From assembly GCA_020852275.1 (NCBI GenBank), contig JADZBE010000020.1, forward strand, positions 1-64,000: a stretch of 64,000 bases of DNA, read 5' to 3'. The DNA is from Phycisphaerales bacterium. Lineage in GTDB: Bacteria; Planctomycetota; Phycisphaerae; UBA1845. The notes under the pieces were generated by a model that was not told the DNA's origin, did no database searches, and saw only the letters and a program-made list of their open reading frames with translations. Shown one piece after another: positions 32,282-40,917 of the stretch. The position numbers and the translations under genes are program-made. The number at the start of each line of letters is the position of its first letter. The first letter of the stretch is position 1.

Positions 32282-35200
32282 ATGTTCTCGGCCCTTGCTG
32301 ATTCACATTGTGACGACGCTGACGGTGGCCTGCGCCTGCGGAGAGTGGGACGTTCCTTGTGGTTCATCCCTGCGGCGACCCGCATCGCACGCGCGAGCTT
32401 GAACCGGTGGCGGCGAGACGCTGTTTACCTCACGCTTCTGCTCATCATGTGTGGTGCGTTGGCTGCATGGGCCGGCTGCGGCGCCACTCCCTCCGACGGT
32501 CAGCCGCCTTCGTCCAACGACGGCGGCAACGGCGACGGATCGGGCAACGACAACTTCTCCGACCCGCAGGACGACGGCGGCAACGGCGGCACGGGCGGCA
32601 CGGGCGGCGGCGACAACGACAACACGGACCTTGGCGATCCCGGCGTGGGCGTGAACGAGCCTCCGGTGGCCAATGCCGGCACGGACCGCTATGTGTACGA
32701 AGGCGAGTCCGTTCCGCTCGACGGCTCGGACAGCTTCGATCCGGAAGGCGAGCCGCTGACGTACCACTGGACGCACGTCTCAGGCCCGGAGGGCGAACTG
32801 CTCGATTCCGAGGCCGACGTTTGCACCTTCGCGGCGCCGCTCGTCGAGGAAGACAGCGTCGTCGTGTTCCAGCTCGAAGTCTCGGACGGGATCGACAGCG
32901 ACGTTGATCGCGTTGAAGTGATCATTCTGAATCTGACCGACAATCAGTCGGCGGGTCCGGTCGCGGACGCGGGGCCGGATCAGACCGTTTCCGCAGGCGA
33001 CCTCGTCGTGCTCGACGGCACGGGGAGTTACGGCGATGAGTTCGGAACGCTGGGTTTCGAATGGACTCAGCTTTCGGGCGAAGCGGTGGAGTTGAGCGAC
33101 GCCCTGCGCTCGTCCACGTCGTTCTTCGCGCCGGAGGTGGCCGAGCCGACGACGCTTATCTTCCAGGTGAGCGTGACGCAGTACGGCAAGTCCGACACGG
33201 ACGAGACGCAGGTCACCGTGAACCCGGCCGATGCCGGCGGCGGGGGAGGAGGCTCCGGCGGCGGCGGTGGTGGCGGCTCGGGTGGCGGCGGCTCCGGCGG
33301 CGGATCAGACAACAACCCGCCCACCGTTTCCGATCAAAACGCCGCCACGCAGCAGGGCACGAGCATCACGCTTACCCTGCGCGGGCGCGACGCCGACGGA
33401 GAGGACCTGACGTTCGAGGTCGTCGGCGGTCCTTCGTTCGGTCGGTTGGGCGCGATCGACAACTCGCGCCGCTCGTCGGCCACCGTGCTGTACACGCCGG
33501 ATGAGGACTTCGTCGGCACGGACGTGCTTAGCTTCCGCTGCTCGGATGGAATCGACTTTTCCAACACGGGCACGTTTACGATCTCCGTGGCGGGCGGACC
33601 GCTGGTGTCGGACCAGGACGCTTACGCGCTGCAGGACGCGCCCGCGGACATTCTGCTGGAAGGCAGCGATCCGGAAGGCGACGACCTGACGTTCGTCATC
33701 ACCCGCGTTCCCGCGCACGGCGATCTTGGCGTCGTCAACAACGGCGCGCCCAACTCGGCGGTCGTGACGTACACCCCGGATGCAAACTACAGCGGCGCGG
33801 ATTCGTTCGAGTTCTACGCCACCGATGGCGTGGATTCATCCGAGGAAGCGCGCGTCACGATCACCGTGTACCCGACCGTCGTGTTCACGATCAACCCTCT
33901 GGAAGGCGCGCGTCCATTGAACGTGACCTGCACGGCCAGTACCGTCAACGGCGACGCGCTGCCGGACGGCACGTACGCGTGGAGCTTTGACGGCGCGAAG
34001 GACTCCGGACCGATGAACACGCACAAGCAGCGCACGCGGACGTTCTCGTCGGCGGGTCCGCACACCCTCTCGCTGTCGCTGCTGCTGGCGGGGATCGGAT
34101 CCGAAGTCGGCTGTCACGATTCGCGCAGCGGCGGAACCGTGGCGCAAGCGGTCGTGCGTCCCATCGTTCACGGCTACATCCGCAATCAGTCCGGCTCACC
34201 GGTCAGCGGCGTCACCGTCGCGGCGAGCAACGGCGGCGGCACGGCCATCAGCGACGGCAACGGGCAGTACGTGGTCCACGTGCCGTACGAGTGGTCGGGC
34301 ACGGTCACGCCCGAGCATTCCAACTACACGTTCGATCCCGCTTCGCGCAGCTACGGCGCCACGACGACCGACCGCACCGACCAGAACTACACCGCCTCCG
34401 GCGACAACGTCGCGCCGGACGCCAACGCCGGTCCGGACCAGACCGTCACCGACGGCGATGGAAACGGCTCAGAGGCCGTTACGCTCGACGGGCGCGGCAG
34501 CCGTGATTCCGACGGGCAGATCGTGTCGTGGGCATGGACTGAGAACGGCAATGGAATCGCCACCGGCGATCATCCGACGGTCACGTTGTCCCGCGGAACT
34601 CACACCATCGTCCTCACCGTCACCGATGACGGCGGCGCCGCGGACACGGATTCCGTCGTGATCCAGGTCGTCGAGGCCGGCGCGGGGCAGTCGTACTACG
34701 TGGACGGCGACGACCCCGGCGCGGCGGACACGAACCCGGGCACGGAGGCGAGGCCGTTCAAGACGATTCAGAAGGCGGCGGACATCGTGAACGCGGGCGA
34801 CACGGTGTACATCAAGGCGGCGACGTATCCGCGTCCGTCGGGCAAGAGCCGCGTGGTCGAGATGCAACGCGGCGGAGCGAGCGGCGCGCCCGTGACGTTC
34901 CAGGCGTTCGGCGACGGGGACGTGCTTTTGGACAACGAGGGCGGCGGCGACTGGGTCGTGTACGTCAACGCGCGCTACCGCCAGGTGGACTACGTGGTGC
35001 TGCGCGGGCTGACGGCGCGCGGCGGCGTCAGCGGCGGCATGTTCATCCGCAATTCCAGCTACACGCTGCTGGACCACTGCAAGTCGCTCGATAACGGCGG
35101 CATCGGCGTCTACATCGACTGGGGCGGCACGGGCGTGGTCGTCCAGTATTGCGAGGTCGCGCGCAACGTCAACGGCCTGAAAGCCGGCGCAAACACCACC

Positions 35201-36106
35201 ACGCTGCACCCGACGAACATGACGTTGCAGTACAACCACTGCCACGACAACGTGGACCCCAGTTACGGCGGCAACTCCGACGGCATCCAGTGCGGCGGGC
35301 CGGGAAACAATTACTCCGTCATCCGCGGCAACGTCATTCACGGCAACGACGACGACGGCATCGACGTCGGCAACGGCGCCATGTACGTGCTCATCGAACA
35401 CAACACCGTCTATGACCACAACGGCCGCGGCGACGGCAGCGGCATCAAGATCGGCACGCACGAGTCCAACATCGACCCGGACGGCGGGCATCTCGTGCGC
35501 TACAACGTCTTGTTCAACAACAAGCTGCGGCATCTGGACATGGCCGGAAATTACCGCGACATCGAGCGCGGCGAGCGCCCGCCGCCGGTGGTGGCGCACA
35601 ACAACACGTGCTTCGACGCCGGTCTGGACGTGACCTACGGCGAGGACATGGACGTGATCTTCCGCAACAACATCGCGTTTGATCCCGGCAATGCGCCGTT
35701 CTGGTCGTGCCGGCTGCGCGGCAACGAAGTCGAGCCGCCGGTGGCGGATTCCGACTACAACCTGTGGGGCGACCGCTGGATTAAGGACTGGGATGAGCGG
35801 CTGCGCACGGATCTCGACGGGCGCTCGACGGAAGGCGACCCGAAGTTCGTGAACTCCGGCAACCCCGGCGTGAACACGGACGTGGACAGCGCGAGCTTCG
35901 GCGACGCGCCCGGTTTGCACCTGCGCTCCGGATCACCCGCGCTGGACACCGGCGTCGAGATCCGCGCCGAGCTGCAGCGTCTCCTGACGCAGGCCCAGCA
36001 GCAGAACAAGACCAAGTGGATCGACGCGCTCAACTTTGCGCTGAGCCAGACGCCGAACCCCGTCCCGTGGCAGGGCGCGGGACCGAACATGGGAGCGTAC
36101 GAATAA
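32282..36106 (+). CDS. Large modular lipoprotein: PKD/Ig domains, carboxypeptidase-regulatory domain, C-terminal parallel beta-helix
   Basis: The protein has about 1274 residues. A lipobox (AWAGC) near residue 62 suggests a lipoprotein. The ATG at 32282 gives an over-long leader; a TTG at 32398 (residues NRWRRDAVYLTLLLI follow) would give a normal signal peptide, so the start is uncertain. Domains in order: two PKD domains (VANAGTDRYVYEGESVPLDG, VADAGPDQTVSAGDLVVLDG), a Gly/Ser-rich linker, two cadherin/Ig-like repeats (NNPPTVSDQNAATQQGTSIT; PLVSDQDAYALQDAPADILL), another PKD-like domain, a CarboxypepD_reg-like domain (VHGYIRNQSGSPVSGVTVAA), a final PKD, then a right-handed parallel beta-helix (about 800-1200). 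The helix begins YYVDGDDPGAADTNPGTEAR and holds NGLKAG and YNHCHDN turns. Family knowledge: such proteins bind or cleave polysaccharide. No clear polysaccharide-lyase catalytic motif is seen. Confidence 0.85.
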   Translation: MFSALADSHCDDADGGLRLRRVGRSLWFIPAATRIARASLNRWRRDAVYLTLLLIMCGALAAWAGCGATPSDGQPPSSNDGGNGDGSGNDNFSDPQDDGGNGGTGGTGGGDNDNTDLGDPGVGVNEPPVANAGTDRYVYEGESVPLDGSDSFDPEGEPLTYHWTHVSGPEGELLDSEADVCTFAAPLVEEDSVVVFQLEVSDGIDSDVDRVEVIILNLTDNQSAGPVADAGPDQTVSAGDLVVLDGTGSYGDEFGTLGFEWTQLSGEAVELSDALRSSTSFFAPEVAEPTTLIFQVSVTQYGKSDTDETQVTVNPADAGGGGGGSGGGGGGGSGGGGSGGGSDNNPPTVSDQNAATQQGTSITLTLRGRDADGEDLTFEVVGGPSFGRLGAIDNSRRSSATVLYTPDEDFVGTDVLSFRCSDGIDFSNTGTFTISVAGGPLVSDQDAYALQDAPADILLEGSDPEGDDLTFVITRVPAHGDLGVVNNGAPNSAVVTYTPDANYSGADSFEFYATDGVDSSEEARVTITVYPTVVFTINPLEGARPLNVTCTASTVNGDALPDGTYAWSFDGAKDSGPMNTHKQRTRTFSSAGPHTLSLSLLLAGIGSEVGCHDSRSGGTVAQAVVRPIVHGYIRNQSGSPVSGVTVAASNGGGTAISDGNGQYVVHVPYEWSGTVTPEHSNYTFDPASRSYGATTTDRTDQNYTASGDNVAPDANAGPDQTVTDGDGNGSEAVTLDGRGSRDSDGQIVSWAWTENGNGIATGDHPTVTLSRGTHTIVLTVTDDGGAADTDSVVIQVVEAGAGQSYYVDGDDPGAADTNPGTEARPFKTIQKAADIVNAGDTVYIKAATYPRPSGKSRVVEMQRGGASGAPVTFQAFGDGDVLLDNEGGGDWVVYVNARYRQVDYVVLRGLTARGGVSGGMFIRNSSYTLLDHCKSLDNGGIGVYIDWGGTGVVVQYCEVARNVNGLKAGANTTTLHPTNMTLQYNHCHDNVDPSYGGNSDGIQCGGPGNNYSVIRGNVIHGNDDDGIDVGNGAMYVLIEHNTVYDHNGRGDGSGIKIGTHESNIDPDGGHLVRYNVLFNNKLRHLDMAGNYRDIERGERPPPVVAHNNTCFDAGLDVTYGEDMDVIFRNNIAFDPGNAPFWSCRLRGNEVEPPVADSDYNLWGDRWIKDWDERLRTDLDGRSTEGDPKFVNSGNPGVNTDVDSASFGDAPGLHLRSGSPALDTGVEIRAELQRLLTQAQQQNKTKWIDALNFALSQTPNPVPWQGAGPNMGAYE

Positions 36107-36140
36107 GCGCGCGAAACCCGAGCGGGGCGCGGCTTGAACA

Positions 36141-36247
36141 GAGCCGCGCGCGTCAGCAAGTGAGTCGCACCGCATCCCGGGCGGGAACACCCGCTTTCTC
36201 ACGATCGCGGCTCTGACAGAGCCGCGCTGTCACGCGGGCGCGGCTCT
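36141..36247. repeat. GAGCCGCG palindromic repeat, second 74-bp copy with extra arms
   Basis: The 74-bp core (36141-36214) matches the copy at 31980 in length and pattern: same GAGCCGCGCGCGTCAGC start, CACCGCAT(C/T)CCGGGCGG centre and ATCGCGGCTCT end. It is followed by two shorter arm copies (AGAGCCGCGCTGTC, GGGCGCGGCTCTGTC). It lies between the beta-helix lipoprotein and cysS; the rest of that 194-base spacer shows no gene. Confidence 0.85.
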
Positions 36248-36300
36248 GTCCAGCCGTCCCCGTTGTCATTCGCCCGCCGTTTCGCTACGTTCGCACGATC

Positions 36301-37848
36301 ATGGCGATCTCTATTTACAACACCCTCACGGGGAAAAAGGAACCTTTTGAACCTCTTCAGCCCGGGCGCGTCGGCATCTACCTGTGCGGGCCCACGGTGT
36401 ACAAGCCGTCGCACATCGGGCACGCCGTCGGGCCCGTTATCTTCGACGCCATCAAGCGCTACCTGACCTTCCGCGGATACAAGGTCACCTGGGTCGTCAA
36501 CGTCACCGACGTGGACGACAAGCTCATCGACGAGGCCGCGCGGCAGGGGACGACGACGGTGGCGCTGGGGCAGCGGATTCTGGGCGACTACCTCACCGCG
36601 ATGAAGAAGCTGCACATCGGTTACCCCGGCGACGGCGCGGGCGATGCGGGCACGGCCGGCGATGGCGATGCGCGCCATGCCGGCGGCGGCATCGACCACA
36701 TGCCCAAGGCCAGCGAGCACATCGGCGGCATTTGCGAGATGATCCAGAGGCTCATCGCGCGCGGGCACGCCTACGCGGCGGGCGGCGACGTGTACTTCGA
36801 CGTGACCAGCGACCCCGACTACGGCAAGCTTTCGCACCGCTCCATCGACGAGCAGACCGGGCAGCGCGAGCTGAAAAGCGGCGAGAAGCGTCACCCCGGC
36901 GACTTTGCCCTCTGGAAAGCGGCCAAGCCCGAGGAGCCGGACGAAGTGAAATACGACTCGCCGTGGGGCAAGGGCCGCCCCGGCTGGCACATCGAGTGCT
37001 CGGCCATGTCCGCGAAGCTGCTGGGCGAGACCTTCGACATTCACGGCGGCGGCATGGATCTCCTGTTTCCGCATCACGAGAATGAGATTGCGCAGTCGGA
37101 GTCGGCCACGGGCAAGGTGTTCGCCAAGTACTGGATGCACCACGGTCTGACGCGGTTCAACACCAAAAAGGTGTCCAAGTCGGACACGTCCCCCGAAGCC
37201 CTGGCGGCCATGAAGCGCATGACGCTGCACAACCTGCTCAAGGAGCTGTCGCCGGAGCACGTGCGGTTTTTCATTCTCAGCACGCACTACCGCCGCCCCA
37301 TCGACTTCTCCGACGAGAATCTCGAAGCGACGAAGAAGGGGCTGGAGCGGTTCACCACGCTGTTCGAGCGCGTTCAGCGCGAAACGGGCACGTCGGTGTA
37401 CGCCTTCGTGGACGGGGGCGGACTGCCGCCGCTGGACCGGATCGCCGAGCAGGATCGTTCGAGCTGGCCGGCGTTCTTCGCCGAATTCGTCGAAGCCATG
37501 GACGACGACTTCAACACTGCCGGCGCGATCGCCGCGCTGCACGATGCGGTTTCGCCGATCAATGCGGCGATGGACCACGGCGACGCGAAAGCGGACGACG
37601 TGCTGAAGTTGGCGGGCGGGCTGATGCAGCGCGGCCGACTGCTGGGCCTTTTTCTTGAGGCGCCTGCTGCGAAGACCGCCGCGCCGGACCACACGCTTTC
37701 AGAGGTCATGCAGGTCCTGCTCGATGTGCGTCTGCGTTTGCGCAAGAAGAAGGACTTCGAGACGGGCGACTACATCCGCGACGCGCTGACGAAGCTCGGC
37801 ATCACGCTGAAGGACCGTGCCGACGGGACGGATTGGAAAGTCGAGTGA
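36301..37848 (+). CDS. cysS: Cysteinyl-tRNA synthetase
   Basis: The 515-residue class I synthetase couples cysteine to tRNA-Cys in the cytoplasm. Seen: YLCGPTVYKPSHIGHAV near residue 27 (zinc Cys and the HIGH motif), GWHIECSAM near 227 (zinc Cys), LFPHHENE near 253 (zinc His) and KVSKSD near 285, a variant of the KMSKS loop. An insertion of about 20 residues, rich in Gly, Asp and Ala (GDGAGDAGTAGDGDARHAGG), sits after the Rossmann segment near 115-135 and is not usual in CysS. The ATG at 36301 begins right at the conserved N-terminus. A hairpin follows the stop. Confidence 0.96.
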   Translation: MAISIYNTLTGKKEPFEPLQPGRVGIYLCGPTVYKPSHIGHAVGPVIFDAIKRYLTFRGYKVTWVVNVTDVDDKLIDEAARQGTTTVALGQRILGDYLTAMKKLHIGYPGDGAGDAGTAGDGDARHAGGGIDHMPKASEHIGGICEMIQRLIARGHAYAAGGDVYFDVTSDPDYGKLSHRSIDEQTGQRELKSGEKRHPGDFALWKAAKPEEPDEVKYDSPWGKGRPGWHIECSAMSAKLLGETFDIHGGGMDLLFPHHENEIAQSESATGKVFAKYWMHHGLTRFNTKKVSKSDTSPEALAAMKRMTLHNLLKELSPEHVRFFILSTHYRRPIDFSDENLEATKKGLERFTTLFERVQRETGTSVYAFVDGGGLPPLDRIAEQDRSSWPAFFAEFVEAMDDDFNTAGAIAALHDAVSPINAAMDHGDAKADDVLKLAGGLMQRGRLLGLFLEAPAAKTAAPDHTLSEVMQVLLDVRLRLRKKKDFETGDYIRDALTKLGITLKDRADGTDWKVE

Positions 37849-37849
37849 C

Positions 37850-37873
37850 GGATCGCCAGGCGACGGGCGATCC
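37850..37873 (+). terminator. Candidate stem-loop after cysS
   Basis: The 8-bp arms GGATCGCC (37850-37857) and GGCGATCC (37866-37873) enclose an 8-base loop immediately after the cysS stop. No T-run follows, so a terminator role is tentative. Confidence 0.4.
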
Positions 37874-38239
37874 ATGGTTCGCCTTACTTCATCAGGGGAG
37901 TTCGCGAAGGACCGCTTACTGACGCGCGCGATTCCGTTTCGGCCGCGCGCGGCTCTGTGCCGGCGGACCGGGGTCCTGCCTTCGAGCGAGCCTCCACCCG
38001 TGCCTGCTTCGCCGTGCACGTTCCTCCGATAACACACTCGCCGTTGGTCTGATCGCTTCTCCTTCGGCTGCTCAGCGGGCCCCGACCCTTCGATCCTGCG
38101 CGATCGGTTGAACACCCCTGTTCTTAGTCAAGCTCCCCCGCGCGGGATTCGATAGATCATCGAAGGCCTGCGCCTTTCTTGCGCCGTGGGGGAATGCTCC
38201 CCAGTCGGGCTCCCTGGGCGGCGCAGGTTCAGGGGACGC
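37874..38239. other. Spacer between cysS and the kinase operon
   Basis: In these roughly 365 bases I see no gene and no recognisable repeat. The promoter of the long kinase/secretion block must lie here or overlap it, but no clear -35/-10 pair can be picked by eye. Confidence 0.4.
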
Positions 38240-40339
38240 GTGAACACCGTGATCAAGAGCCTCAAGCGCATCTGGTTTCCCGAAGACGTGCCGCGGTGGT
38301 TCGGGCTGACGGTCTTTCTCATCTACCTCGCGGGGCTGGCGGGCGTGGCGTACGTGGGCGTGCAGGACGTGCGCCAGGACGTGACCCGGTCCTACTGGAC
38401 GGCGACGGAACAGGCGTTCAGCGCGCTGGCAGGAGACGTGTCGGCGCAAGGAGAGGACGGGGCGGGGATTCACCGCACGCTGCGCGACTTCGCGGGGACG
38501 TTCAAGGCGCAGGAGCTGCGCCTCGTCGGCGCGGATCAGAAGGTCATGGCATCCATCGACGCGTCCGAAGAGGGCGCGCCCGTGGTTTCGCGTTACGCCA
38601 GCGCCTCGCGCCCTCGACGGCTCGAACGGCTCGATGTCCCCGGCGACGCCCATCATGAGCCCATGTTCGTTTTCCGCGCGCCTCTCGCGCTCAACGCGAC
38701 GCGGCCGGAAATATTTTCAGAGTCCCGGCCTGCAGCACAGGGCGCCCAACCACAAGATGACACTCCAGGCGGAACCGCGGGCGATGCGGCAGGCGGGACC
38801 GCAGGCGATGCGGCAGGCGAATCCGGTCGTGATGCGACCGGCGAAACCGGGACTGATCCCGCCGGCCAAGCCGTGAGTGCTGCTCCTGAGGATGCACAAC
38901 GCAATGAACCCGACAGCGTGCGACCGGATGACCCTGCGGCCGCCGCGTACCTGGTGATGGTCGTGCCGCAGAGGGTCGTCGGGGCGGTCTCGCTGGGCGA
39001 CTTCGCCGGACCGCTGAGCGTCGTGCTGGCGGGGTGCGGCGCGCTGCTCCTGGCGTATCGACGCTTGCGGCGGCAGATGCGCGGCGTCTCGCGCATCGCC
39101 ATGCAGCTCGCCACGACCGACGGCAACGTCGAGGACGCGGTGCACACGCTCCGCCGCGTGGACGAGGCCGACGCGTTGGCGCAGCAGTGGAACGGGCTGG
39201 TATCGCTGGTGGAGTCGCTCAGCGCCGAGGTGAAGCGATCACAGGCTTCGACGGAACTTACGAAAGCACTGTCGCAGGTGTCCGGCGGGGCGCTGCGGCA
39301 GGCGCTGAACGCGGTTCCCGACAGCATCGCGCTCCTGGTGGACGGCGGACGGATTGACTACGCCAACGCGGCCGCGCGAAGACTGCTGGGCGTGGCGGAT
39401 GGGGGGGAATCTCCCCCGACGCTGGATGAACTTTCGCCGGAAGGGGCGGGCGCCAAGTGCGTGGCGCTGCTGAAGGAGGCGCAAGAGGAGAGCGGTCAGT
39501 TCGAGACGCGGGCGCAGGTGGTGGAGACGGACGACCATGAAACGTTCCTCCGCGTGCGCGTGCTTCCGCTGCGCGGGACGGACGCGGGATCGTCCTGCGT
39601 GGTCATGGTCAGCGACGTCAGCCAGCAGGTCCGGGCCGACAAGGCGCGCGAGGAGTTCGTCTCGCAGGTGACGCACGAGCTGCGCACGCCGCTGACCAAC
39701 ATCCGCGCGTACACGGAGACGCTGGCGAGCGGGATGTTCGACGACCCGAAGATCGTCACGGAGTGCTACAACGTCATCACCAAGGAAACGCGGCGGCTGG
39801 CGCGGCTCATCGACGACATGCTGAACGTGTCGCAGATGGAGGTCGGCGCGATCCAGCTCAGCGTGGACGAGGTGGATCTGCGCGCCCTGCTGACCGACGC
39901 GGTGCGCGACGTGCGCGGGCTGGCGGAGGAGAAGCAGATCGACCTGCGGCTGACGCTGCCCTCGAAGCTGGAACCGATCCGCGCGGACAAGGACAAGCTC
40001 AACGTCGTGCTCAACAACCTGCTGGGCAACGCGCTGAAGTACACGCCGAGCGGCGGCAACGTGGTCATCGGCGCGCAGATCACGGGCGACAAGGCCATGG
40101 TCACGGTGAAGGACAACGGCATCGGCATCAGCGCCAAGGACCAGCAGCGCGTCTTCGAGAAGTTCGCGCGCGGCGACGATCCGCTGGTGCGCGAGCAGAC
40201 GGGCACGGGCGTGGGACTCTACACGGCGCGCGAGATTGTGCGGCGTCACGGCGGGGACATCGAGGTCATCAGCGCCAAGGGCGAAGGCTCGACGTTCGTG
40301 GTGCGCCTGCCGCACGAGCCGTCGCGCGCGGCGGTGTGA
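38240..40339 (+). CDS. Membrane sensor histidine kinase with PAS domain (PhoR/ResE-like)
   Basis: The protein has 699 residues. An N-terminal helix (about 20-40) and a second near 255-270 bracket an extracytoplasmic region. That region includes a low-complexity repeat (GGTAGDAA, GESGRDATGETG) near 180-215. A HAMP-like linker and a PAS domain (about 355-460) follow. The kinase core has FVSQVTHELRTPLTN with phospho-acceptor His479, an N-box NNLLGNALKYTP, VKDNGIGIS and GTGVGLYTAR ATP-binding boxes. The GTG at 38240 is taken as start because AGGGG lies just upstream; the ATG-less frame continues to 38186. Partner: the receiver protein starting 89 bases downstream. The signal is unknown. Confidence 0.9.
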   Translation: MNTVIKSLKRIWFPEDVPRWFGLTVFLIYLAGLAGVAYVGVQDVRQDVTRSYWTATEQAFSALAGDVSAQGEDGAGIHRTLRDFAGTFKAQELRLVGADQKVMASIDASEEGAPVVSRYASASRPRRLERLDVPGDAHHEPMFVFRAPLALNATRPEIFSESRPAAQGAQPQDDTPGGTAGDAAGGTAGDAAGESGRDATGETGTDPAGQAVSAAPEDAQRNEPDSVRPDDPAAAAYLVMVVPQRVVGAVSLGDFAGPLSVVLAGCGALLLAYRRLRRQMRGVSRIAMQLATTDGNVEDAVHTLRRVDEADALAQQWNGLVSLVESLSAEVKRSQASTELTKALSQVSGGALRQALNAVPDSIALLVDGGRIDYANAAARRLLGVADGGESPPTLDELSPEGAGAKCVALLKEAQEESGQFETRAQVVETDDHETFLRVRVLPLRGTDAGSSCVVMVSDVSQQVRADKAREEFVSQVTHELRTPLTNIRAYTETLASGMFDDPKIVTECYNVITKETRRLARLIDDMLNVSQMEVGAIQLSVDEVDLRALLTDAVRDVRGLAEEKQIDLRLTLPSKLEPIRADKDKLNVVLNNLLGNALKYTPSGGNVVIGAQITGDKAMVTVKDNGIGISAKDQQRVFEKFARGDDPLVREQTGTGVGLYTAREIVRRHGGDIEVISAKGEGSTFVVRLPHEPSRAAV

Positions 40340-40428
40340 GGCGGGCGCAAATCGACAGGTACGGCGACGGCGAAGCGCGTCGCCGCGGGATGAAATCCGA
40401 ACGGCGCGGAAACAGAAAGCGGTTCGTC

Positions 40429-40917
40429 ATGGCGAAAATTTTGCTGGCCGAAGATGACGCGCACACCATCCGCGTGATGCAGTTGTGGCTGACGCGGCAC
40501 AAGCACGTCGTCATCGAGAGCAACAACGGGCGCGAGGCGCTGGATCGCCTGCGCTCGATGAGCGTCGATCTGCTCATTTCCGACGTGAACATGCCGCTTA
40601 TGGGCGGACTGGAGCTGGTGCGCGCGGTGCGGCGGGAGCTGGGGCTGAGCGTGCCCATCCTCATGTTCAGCTCGCGGTGCGACCACGCCGACCTCGCCGA
40701 TCAGGTGCGCGACCTGTCGGTCAACCTGTATCCCAAGCCCTTCGTGCCGTCCAAGCTCGTCCAGCGGATCGAGGAGTTGATCGCCGGCGCTGTGAGCACC
40801 GGCGAGAGCGGCGCGCTGGTCGAAGGTGCGGGTTGTGGCTGTGTGGCAGCCGCCGTCGAAATGGGTGGAAGATGCGGCAATTCTTGTGCCCCCGGGAAGG
40901 GTGATGCGACCGCGTGA
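40429..40917 (+). CDS. Response regulator receiver protein
   Basis: The 162-residue protein has one receiver domain (ILLAEDDAHTIRVM near 4; phospho-acceptor Asp in LLISDVNMPLMGG near 48; LMFSS and a KPF near 103). The C-terminal 35 residues are Gly/Cys/Ala-rich with four Cys (GCGCVAAAVEMGGRCGNSCAP) and no recognised output domain. ATG 40429 is used because the receiver begins there. Its stop overlaps the start of the HD-GYP gene by 4 bases (GTGA), implying translational coupling and a shared job; the adjacent kinase is the likely phosphodonor. Confidence 0.9.
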   Translation: MAKILLAEDDAHTIRVMQLWLTRHKHVVIESNNGREALDRLRSMSVDLLISDVNMPLMGGLELVRAVRRELGLSVPILMFSSRCDHADLADQVRDLSVNLYPKPFVPSKLVQRIEELIAGAVSTGESGALVEGAGCGCVAAAVEMGGRCGNSCAPGKGDATA

